Assembly (NCBI GenBank): GCA_965261945.1
Contig: CBDHEF010000002.1
Coordinates: 2,604,001 to 2,668,000 of the forward strand
Length of the DNA: 64,000 bases
Source of the DNA: VXOI01 sp965261945
GTDB taxonomy: Bacteria > Chloroflexota > Dehalococcoidia > Lucifugimonadales > UBA3495
Direction: 5' to 3'
The notes below the pieces were generated by a model. It saw only the letters and a list, made by a program, of their open reading frames with translations. It did no database searches and had not been told where the DNA came from. Below are positions 1 through 6,073 of the stretch, one piece after another; the stretch's first letter is position 1; every line of letters begins with the position of its first letter. Both the position numbers and the translations under genes were made by a program.

Positions 1-196
1 TTCCGTCTGGTCCTGCGGCACGGTATCCCGGCTGGCTGTGGGTATTCTTGCCATTCTTTCCCTCCATATTTTTCGGACAGTGACAGTATTGCAATTACGG
101 ATATGGTTGGCCTGCGGCCCGTTGCAGGCAAATTAAAGTATAATGGTAAGGTAGGAGATTGGGATATTAACAACCGGCGCATCTCCCGCGCCGGGG

Positions 197-1702
197 TTGT
201 TTCATCCCCTTGGGATTGTGAGTCAGAGCGGCGCCAACAAGTACGTGGTATTCGGAGCGTTGGCGATCGGGCTTTTCGCCTCGGTCGTTGACCACGGCAG
301 CGTCATCGTGGCGCTGCCTTCGATTGCAGAACACCTGGCCATTGAGCTGCTCAGTGTGCAGTGGGTGGTCATCGGGTTCGCGCTGACCATCAGCGCCCTG
401 CTGCTCCCCATGGGCCGGCTGGCCGACATGATCGGCCAGAAGCGTGTCTACATCCTCGGCAGCGTCATCCTGATGGTCGGCGCGGCGGGCGCGGGAATGG
501 CCCCCAGCCTGGGAACTCTGCTGCTGGCCCGCATATTCCAGGGTGTCGGCGCAGCCATGACCCAGGGCACCGGCATGGCCATCATGACGTCGGTGTTTCC
601 CTCCCACGAGCGGGGCCGGGCCATCGGCCTGCTGATGACCACCGTGGGCGTCGGCGCCGTGGCCGGGCCGGCCATCGGCGGCTTCATCGTAGACCTCGTG
701 CACTGGCGGGCGGTCTTCTTCCTGAACATACCGCTGGGGCTGGTGGGCGTGGTCGCCACCCTGTTCGTGCTGCGACGCTGGGAGTCGGAGCGGGCCTCGC
801 GGGGCAGCAGCTTCGACTGGGCGGGGGCGATATTGTCCACCGGTGTGCTGGTGGCGTTGCTGCTGGGCCTGACGCTGGCCGGCAACCGGGGCTGGCTGTC
901 GGTCCCGATACTGGCAGCCTTCGTGCTGTCGGCCAGTATGTTCGCCGCCTTCATCTGGTGGGAGCTTCGCGCCCCGGCGCCGATGTTCGATCTGCGCTTC
1001 TTCAAGGAGCGCGTATTCTCGTTCGGCGTTTCGGCGGCCTTCCTGACCTTCCTGGGGCAGTCGTCGGTGCTGTTCCTCATGCCCTTCTACATCCAGAACG
1101 TGCTGGGATACAGCCCGAAAATTGCCGGGCTGGTGGTAATGCCCGGCGCGCTGTGCATGGCGATTCTCGGCTCTGTAACCGGCACGCTGTCCGACAAGTT
1201 CGGCTGGCGCTGGTTCACCGTGGGCGGGATGGCATTCTCGATCCTGGGGCTGGTGATACTCAGCCGCGTAACCGAGGCATCGCCCCTTTGGGAACTGATT
1301 CCCGGCCTGATGCTGGTCAACTGCGGCATGGGGATGTTCTACTCGCCCAATTCCAGCTCGGTGTTGAGCGTGGTGGGGCGAGAGAGCTATGGCGTCGTGT
1401 CGGGTTTCCTGAATCTGGTGCGAAACTCGGCCAACGTGATAAGTCTCGCCATCGCCACCACCATCGTGACGGTAACAATGGGTTCCCTGGGGTTCGAGCC
1501 AAGCCTGGAAGCCGTCCGCAACGGCACAGTGGAGGGAGTGCGCGGCGCGTTCACCGAGGGGATGCGGTATGCTTTCTATATGCTGATTGCGCTGGTCATT
1601 GCCTCGATGATCGTTTCGTTCCTGCAGGGCAAACCCAAGACGGCGCCCCGCGCCGGCCAGCCGGCTCGTCGGGCCGGCGAGTCTGCCGCTACGGGGGACT
1701 GA
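197..1702 (+). CDS. MFS multidrug exporter, DHA2 (EmrB/QacA) type
   Basis: A 501-residue polytopic membrane protein of the 14-helix drug:H+ antiporter class, probably exporting small hydrophobic compounds. Visible are an N-terminal helix ending in VDHGSVIVALPSIAEHL (the DHA2 motif D1 region), the loop 2-3 motif GRLADMIGQKR (MFS motif A), and AGPAIGGFIVDLVHWRAVFFLNIPLG, the motif C region of DHA2 exporters. The C-terminus is cytoplasmic, basic and Pro/Ala-rich. The start is uncertain: the open frame begins at a TTG (197) with no clear ribosome site, and an in-frame GTG at 218 is an alternative. Substrate cannot be read from the sequence. It is followed 47 bases later by an unrelated envelope gene, possibly co-transcribed. 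Confidence 0.85.
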   Translation: MFHPLGIVSQSGANKYVVFGALAIGLFASVVDHGSVIVALPSIAEHLAIELLSVQWVVIGFALTISALLLPMGRLADMIGQKRVYILGSVILMVGAAGAGMAPSLGTLLLARIFQGVGAAMTQGTGMAIMTSVFPSHERGRAIGLLMTTVGVGAVAGPAIGGFIVDLVHWRAVFFLNIPLGLVGVVATLFVLRRWESERASRGSSFDWAGAILSTGVLVALLLGLTLAGNRGWLSVPILAAFVLSASMFAAFIWWELRAPAPMFDLRFFKERVFSFGVSAAFLTFLGQSSVLFLMPFYIQNVLGYSPKIAGLVVMPGALCMAILGSVTGTLSDKFGWRWFTVGGMAFSILGLVILSRVTEASPLWELIPGLMLVNCGMGMFYSPNSSSVLSVVGRESYGVVSGFLNLVRNSANVISLAIATTIVTVTMGSLGFEPSLEAVRNGTVEGVRGAFTEGMRYAFYMLIALVIASMIVSFLQGKPKTAPRAGQPARRAGESAATGD

Positions 1703-1749
1703 CACCGGCGCAGGCGGGCAGGAACGCAATCTCTCCCAGGAGGAAACTG

Positions 1750-2586
1750 ATGACTGGATTCGCTCTTTTTCTGGCTGCGATGGTCGCCATTGTGGGAGTC
1801 GCCTGGCCGCTGGCAAGCGCGATAGCAAGCGGTGGAGAGGGCAATGAAGCCACCCGCCTGGTGGAGGCCGCCGACCGCACCCAGCAGAAGGCCGGGTTGC
1901 TCAGTCAATCGTACAACGACGTAATCCCGCCGGCCGTGTCGCCCTTTGCCGCCCTGGCCGGGAACGGCGGCAGGCAGTCCGGCAGCGCCCAGGTCAGCGA
2001 CGACACCGGGGACGAAAAAGGACCGACACCGACGCCCACCATCCCGGTAACGCTGACGCCCGCCGAGCACGCGGTCAAGGATGCCATGGACTTCCTGAAC
2101 CAGGCGCAGCAGGAACTGGAGCCGGGCAGCACCGATTACCTCCTGGCGGTGAACCAGCTCAAGTCCGTCTGGGACCCCCGCTACACCAGGGCCGTGGAGG
2201 AGTTCCGCCGCTTCAAATACCGGGTGGATCATGCCGGCGATATGTCTGCCGATTACCAGGCAACGCAGGAGAGGCTGACGCGGAACATCAGCAGTCCGGA
2301 TGTCCGGGCAAGGATGGAGCAGGTTGACGCTCAGGAGCGGGTACTGCTGATCGAGTGGATGGGCCAGGCAAGGGCGGTGCTGTCCCAAGCCGAAGCCATC
2401 AAGAGAAACCTGGACGACATGAACATCCGCATCACCAAGCTGGAGCTATCGGCCACCTTTGCCTCGGTCTATGCGGGTTTCCACAGTATGCCCGTGGCCC
2501 TGACCGCGCTGAACGACGAACTCCTGCGCTTTGAACAGGAGACGGACCGGATCTACGAGGTCTTCGGCCCGAAGGCCGGGCAGTAA
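1750..2586 (+). CDS. hypothetical exported protein with C-terminal coiled coil
   Basis: A 278-residue protein of unknown function. The ATG at 1750 is chosen because AGGAGG lies just upstream; the frame stays open much further upstream but only as a shadow of the MFS gene. The first ~25 residues form a hydrophobic signal or anchor (MTGFALFLAAMVAIVGVAWPL). A low-complexity Thr/Pro linker (about residues 90-105) follows. The rest is polar, helical and rich in Glu, Arg and Gln, resembling an extracytoplasmic coiled-coil protein. It sits between an MFS exporter and a four-helix membrane protein on the same strand, so an envelope role is likely. I recognise no family. Confidence 0.75.
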   Translation: MTGFALFLAAMVAIVGVAWPLASAIASGGEGNEATRLVEAADRTQQKAGLLSQSYNDVIPPAVSPFAALAGNGGRQSGSAQVSDDTGDEKGPTPTPTIPVTLTPAEHAVKDAMDFLNQAQQELEPGSTDYLLAVNQLKSVWDPRYTRAVEEFRRFKYRVDHAGDMSADYQATQERLTRNISSPDVRARMEQVDAQERVLLIEWMGQARAVLSQAEAIKRNLDDMNIRITKLELSATFASVYAGFHSMPVALTALNDELLRFEQETDRIYEVFGPKAGQ

Positions 2587-2607
2587 GCTGACGGCGGGAA
2601 CGCAGTC

Positions 2608-3087
2608 ATGGCGTCAAGACAGAGCATATCCGATATGTTGCGGGAATTTTTCCGCAACTCCTACCTGTGGCGCAACCTGCTGGCCATCGCCGCCATAGCC
2701 AGCATGATGCTGCCCTGGGTGTACCTGGACGGGGCCGAGTCCTCCCTCAGCGGCGCGGAACTCATCGCCTACACCTTCGCCACCGGCAGCGAGCGGCTGG
2801 ATATGCTGGGGCAGAACGTCCCGGGCGCGCTGTCGCTGTTCCTGGCGCCACCGGCAGTTGCCGTGCTGTCAATAGTCGCGTTCTGGAAAATCTGGAAGGA
2901 ACAGCATCCCGTCAGGCTAAACATCATCGCAGGGCTGCTGCCGTTGCTGATAGTAGTGTTCTCCGGCGGTATCACCAGCAGCGAACACCTGATTGAGGGA
3001 CGGCTGGTGTTCCCCCAGGCGGGGGTTATCCTGATGTTTCTGTGCCAGGGCGCGCTGGCAGCATACAGCCTGACGCGGAGGCCGTGA
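2608..3087 (+). CDS. hypothetical four-helix membrane protein
   Basis: A 159-residue integral membrane protein of unknown function. Hydrophobic segments lie at about residues 22-40, 72-92, 102-122 and 133-153, with a basic C-terminal tail (SLTRRP). The start is 21 bases after the stop of the exported-protein gene, in the same direction, which suggests one operon with it and perhaps with the MFS exporter. The spacing of the helices resembles small DUF-type membrane proteins, but I cannot name a family. It ends 93 bases before the convergent iscB gene. Confidence 0.7.
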   Translation: MASRQSISDMLREFFRNSYLWRNLLAIAAIASMMLPWVYLDGAESSLSGAELIAYTFATGSERLDMLGQNVPGALSLFLAPPAVAVLSIVAFWKIWKEQHPVRLNIIAGLLPLLIVVFSGGITSSEHLIEGRLVFPQAGVILMFLCQGALAAYSLTRRP

Positions 3088-3180
3088 TGGGGCAGGCCGC
3101 GGGGTGGCATCGCGCTTCCGGCGCAAACTCAGACAACTGCCTGGCGTCCTCTGCTTCCTTTATGCGTATGCGCCCCGCGT

Positions 3181-4656
3181 TTAATCCGATTCCGGTGAAC
3201 GGGACGGGCAAGGACTCAGCTCTCGCGCCAAGTATTCGTAGCTCCCGTCGCGGTCGAGTAGCTTCACTTTGTCCCTTGTTGCGTGGAATGAAGGTGGCTG
3301 CTTTCCCTTATCTCTAGGGGAAAAGACGAACTCCCCGCTGCTTCTTACGGAAATGCGACCCTGATAGACGCCAGCCCACTTCCCTTTGGTCTTTTCCACC
3401 CGGACGAGGTCGCCGGTCTGGTAGCCGAAGGGCCGGACGGCTGCTTTTCCGCCTGTCCGCGGGAACCCGATTTTGTCCACCAAGCAGGCTTGCCGCCGTC
3501 CTCGACGTGCATAACTGCGCGCCCTGATTTCTTCGACTCGGCCTGCGCCAATACGCCACTGCTCCGGCGTGGACTCGCCCACGCAGGCGGCGTCGGCCCA
3601 ATGGGACTTTTCCAGACCCGCCCGCGTGCGGTTGAATTTCGTCCGCCCGCCGGTTCCTGTTTCCACAGGGAGGTCAAAGCCATTCAACATATCCCGGATT
3701 TTGTAACGGGTGGCGTTCATCATAGCGGCGTCGCGCTGGGACATCCGGGCTGGCGCCTGTACCTGTGGATGACCGAACTCCTCCGCAGTTTGATTCCCTT
3801 TCTTCTGATTGCAGGGGCGGCAAGCGATGGCGAGGTTGCTTGGCCTGTCGGTGCCGCCGCGAGATTTCGGATTGATATGCTCTATTTGTAGCGGGATGTC
3901 CTTTTTGCCACAGTAGGCGCACTTTCGTTGCCACTTCTCCAGAAGATACTCCCGCACCTCGTACCCCGCCAGCGTTCCCTGTTGATAGACCACCCCGCTG
4001 ATGTCCGGGTTTTCCATTAGCTGAGTGTCAAAGCGGGCGGTCTCCACGCTGATGGCGCCGATGGGGAAGGCGGCGCAGAGCCGCCTGACCCAAGTCTCGA
4101 CGTTATGCACCCGGCTCATCAGGGAAGGGGCCAGCCACTTGTCCGCCAGCTCCGGGTTTCGTTCCGGCCTCGGCTTGGCGGCGCAGGGACGGCAAAGGCT
4201 TTTGTTCTTGGCCGGGTTTCCGCCGCAGCCGTGACAGCCGCCCTTGCGCCGGTTATCGAAACGTGCCGGGCGATAGCGGGTCTTGCGGTTTCTACGACCC
4301 CGGCGCATCGCCCGCCGATGGTCCAGCGCTTTCTTGATTTCCAGCCCTCGATGCTTGAGTTCTCCGGCCCATAGGATTTCCTGACGGGCGTCGTTTACCG
4401 CGGCAAGCCCCGTGGTTCTCGAACCGGGGTCAATCTTGAGCCGGAGAGGAGATGCCACCTCACGGCCAGGTTTGGATTCCGCGTCGGCGGCGAAGCCGGG
4501 CAACGCGGCTTGTCCATTCACAGGCCGCAGGAGGATGGTGAAGGGGTGCTTGCGGTAAACCGCAGCTTTCCCGTCCCGCAACATCCGGCGGGCCACTGCC
4601 GGATGCACCGGCGCCTGCGGGGATTTTCCGATGTCGAGTACGCCAACTGATTTCAT
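3181..4656 (-). CDS. iscB: IscB RNA-guided nuclease (PLMP-RuvC-HNH)
   Basis: A 491-residue IscB, the OMEGA nuclease family from which Cas9 arose; it cuts DNA guided by an omegaRNA. The N-terminal PLMP-like domain (residues 1-45) carries VHPAVARRMLRDGKAAV and KHPFTILL. RuvC-I has D76 in KIDPGS. An Arg-rich bridge helix follows (113-137, RRAMRRGRRNRKTRYRPARF). RuvC-II has E205 in ISVETARFD. The HNH domain has C246/C249, H260 and C279/C282. RuvC-III has H352 and D355 in SHWADA. The C-terminal domain (about 405-470, GDLVRVEKTKGKWAGVYQGR) matches the target-adjacent-motif binding region. All catalytic residues are present, so it should be active. Unusual is a CxxC...CxxC knuckle (C141, C144, C155, C158) between bridge helix and RuvC-II. 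GGTGAG precedes the ATG. No tnpA is nearby. A CRISPR array lies directly upstream. Confidence 0.93.
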   Translation of the reverse strand: MKSVGVLDIGKSPQAPVHPAVARRMLRDGKAAVYRKHPFTILLRPVNGQAALPGFAADAESKPGREVASPLRLKIDPGSRTTGLAAVNDARQEILWAGELKHRGLEIKKALDHRRAMRRGRRNRKTRYRPARFDNRRKGGCHGCGGNPAKNKSLCRPCAAKPRPERNPELADKWLAPSLMSRVHNVETWVRRLCAAFPIGAISVETARFDTQLMENPDISGVVYQQGTLAGYEVREYLLEKWQRKCAYCGKKDIPLQIEHINPKSRGGTDRPSNLAIACRPCNQKKGNQTAEEFGHPQVQAPARMSQRDAAMMNATRYKIRDMLNGFDLPVETGTGGRTKFNRTRAGLEKSHWADAACVGESTPEQWRIGAGRVEEIRARSYARRGRRQACLVDKIGFPRTGGKAAVRPFGYQTGDLVRVEKTKGKWAGVYQGRISVRSSGEFVFSPRDKGKQPPSFHATRDKVKLLDRDGSYEYLARELSPCPSRSPESD

Positions 4657-4955
4657 TTTCTCACCTTGCGGTGGTAATACTCACCTCGGCAATGTTATCC
4701 GGCGGTTTGTTTGCATCCGGCACCGGCTTTCCCTATGACCTGTTTAACCGGATGCCGCAGAGTCCGGGGCTGGTGAAACACCCCGAAGTGCCTATTGTTT
4801 ATTCGCCGGTAACGTAGCGGGCCGAAGCCCGCCAAGCCTGGCTAGGATACCGTCCCCGAAGGAACGGCGACGCGCGGGGGGAACCTGCCGTTGACGCTCA
4901 GGTAATACAGAGTATCGCCTGCTTGGGGATTCCCCCACGCGCGCCGGGGCCTAGC
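4657..4955 (-). ncRNA. putative omegaRNA/tracr-like scaffold between CRISPR array and iscB
   Basis: This is the gap in which IscB loci encode their guide RNA, 5' of the iscB start and on the same strand. On the minus strand it begins with the last CRISPR repeat (4955-4928), then a ~42-nt segment with a small hairpin (AUAC..GUAU). Next come an anti-repeat (4885-4841) able to pair with that repeat, a GCGGGC-UUCG-GCCCGC hairpin (4832-4817), and a long-range GCAUCCGG/CCGGAUGC pairing near the iscB end. The rc of the first spacer would then be the 5' guide. The pairing is seen in the sequence; transcription and function are inferred. No credible protein is encoded here. Confidence 0.62.
4841..4885 (-). 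repeat. degenerate inverted copy (anti-repeat) of the CRISPR repeat
   Basis: On the plus strand 4841-4846 reads GCTAGG and 4869-4885 reads GACGCGCGGGGGGAACC. Together they match the reverse complement of the array repeat (GCTAGG + CCCC + GGCGCGCGTGGGGGAATC) apart from one missing T and two substitutions in the long arm. The two arms are separated by a hairpin, CCGT..ACGG (4850-4867). In minus-strand RNA this element would pair with the repeat, as a tracrRNA anti-repeat does. Confidence 0.8.
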
Positions 4956-5870
4956 TTGTATCGCCGCTTCGGGGTCGGTCCGCGCAAGGATTCCCCCACG
5001 CGCGCCGGGGCCTAGCGGGTGGCAATGACTTCGAGGGCGGCGTTGCTGGGATTCCCCCACGCGCGCCGGGGCCTAGCTTCAACAGAGTCACTGAACTGAT
5101 CCGGCGTAAGGATTCCCCCACGCGCGCCGGGGCCTAGCTATCCTTACCTCCGTTGCCTATATTACCGGCGGGATTCCCCCACGCGCGCCGGGGCCTAGCC
5201 CATTACAGGATTGGAGGTCGCAACCAGTTACGGATTCCCCCACGCGCGCCGGGGCCTAGCTGTTGCCAAATACGTCAGCCTCTGAGAGTATGCGATTCCC
5301 CCACGCGCGCCGGGGCCTAGCGTCTTAACTTCTCCTTGCCAGGGTCGGGGGATTGATTCCCCCACGCGCGCCGGGGCCTAGCCAATACCTTGTGGCAAAT
5401 AACCAACCTGAACGAGATTCCCCCACGCGCGCCGGGGCCTAGCTAGCGAAGCTCCCGGAATCCGTCGCGCACCCCAGATTCCCCCACGCGCGCCGGGGCC
5501 TAGCGTTAGTGGTGTGACTTTGACCCCCGGCAACAACGATTCCCCCACGCGCGCCGGGGCCTAGCTTCGTATGGTTGCCCATGTGGAGTATTTTTCCTGA
5601 TTCCCCCACGCGCGCCGGGGCCTAGCGTGAGATCACCAGACGTTGAGGCACGGCGTTGGGATTCCCCCACGCGCGCCGGAGCCTAGCCAATTATACGCGA
5701 TGCTAGGCCGTTGGGTCAACGATTCCCCCACGCGCGCCGGGGCCTAGCCTGCGCGGTAAGAAGGCTGAAAAGGCGGAGGCAGATTCCCCCACGCGCGCCG
5801 GGGCCTAGCGTATTGTGCGTTCAGACGTAAATCCTCTACGACGATTCCCCCACGCGCGCCGGGGCCTAGA
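4928..5870 (-). CRISPR. CRISPR array, 16 repeats of 28 bp, 15 spacers of 33 bp
   Basis: The repeat (plus strand) is GATTCCCCCACG followed by CGCGCCGGGGCCTAGC. Starts are at 4928, 4989, 5050 and every 61 bp to 5843 with no length variation. All spacers are 33 bp and differ from each other. The repeat at 5660 has one change (G to A at 5680) and the repeat at 5843 differs only in its last base (A for C). Repeat length, the CCCC/GGGG palindrome and 61-bp period resemble type I-E arrays, but no cas gene lies in the window; iscB is adjacent. Strand is assigned minus because the AT-rich leader-like flank and a promoter lie on the right and the anti-repeat and iscB on the left. A plus-strand reading would also give an I-E-like repeat. 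Confidence 0.97.
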
Positions 5871-6006
5871 GAATTTTTTGATTTTCCGCTCATTTCCGTT
5901 CATTTCCGCCATTCTGGCTTGTTTCCCCTGAGTGCGCCGGGGTTTTGCCGTGACGCCAGCCCTATACCCATGGTTGTATCTTAAATGGGGGCATGGCAGT
6001 TCTCAA
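5871..6006 (-). promoter_or_regulatory. putative CRISPR leader and promoter reading into the array
   Basis: Directly next to the repeat ending at 5870 is an AT-rich stretch containing three 10-bp units of the ATTTCCG type (5881-5910). Further right, on the minus strand, TTGAGA (6006-6001) and TAAGAT (5983-5978) are separated by 17 bases, a good sigma70-type promoter firing leftwards through the array towards iscB. AT-rich leaders with short direct repeats are typical of CRISPR arrays. Transcription is inferred. Confidence 0.55.
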
Positions 6007-6035
6007 CCGGCTGCTGTCAGCAATTTAGGGTATAA

Positions 6036-6054
6036 CGCCAATTGCGGATTGGCG
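6036..6054 (-). terminator. possible terminator hairpin after nadE
   Basis: CGCCAAT (6036-6042) and ATTGGCG (6048-6054) form a perfect 7-bp stem with a 5-base loop, about 20 bases past the nadE stop. The following minus-strand bases (TTATACCC) are only weakly U-rich, so termination efficiency is doubtful. It would separate nadE from the array promoter. Confidence 0.35.
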
Positions 6055-6073
6055 GGCATACTCTCTATAATGC

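Noticed and set aside
167..1828. A 553-codon open frame antisense to the MFS exporter
   Set aside because: High GC gives long antisense frames. It is rich in His, Gln, Arg and Gly with no family feature, while the plus-strand frame encodes a clear transporter.
4842..5060. Small minus-strand open frame across the first CRISPR repeats
   Set aside because: It is made of repeat and spacer sequence and lies over the anti-repeat; no ribosome site or protein pattern.
6066..6071. Plus-strand TATAAT near the nadE end
   Set aside because: It would fire antisense into nadE; the partner -35 (TTGCGG, 18 bases upstream) is weak, and no plus-strand gene follows.
4657..6073. Classical type I-E CRISPR-Cas locus
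   Set aside because: The repeat resembles I-E, but no cas3, Cascade, cas1 or cas2 gene is in the window; the only nuclease neighbour is IscB.
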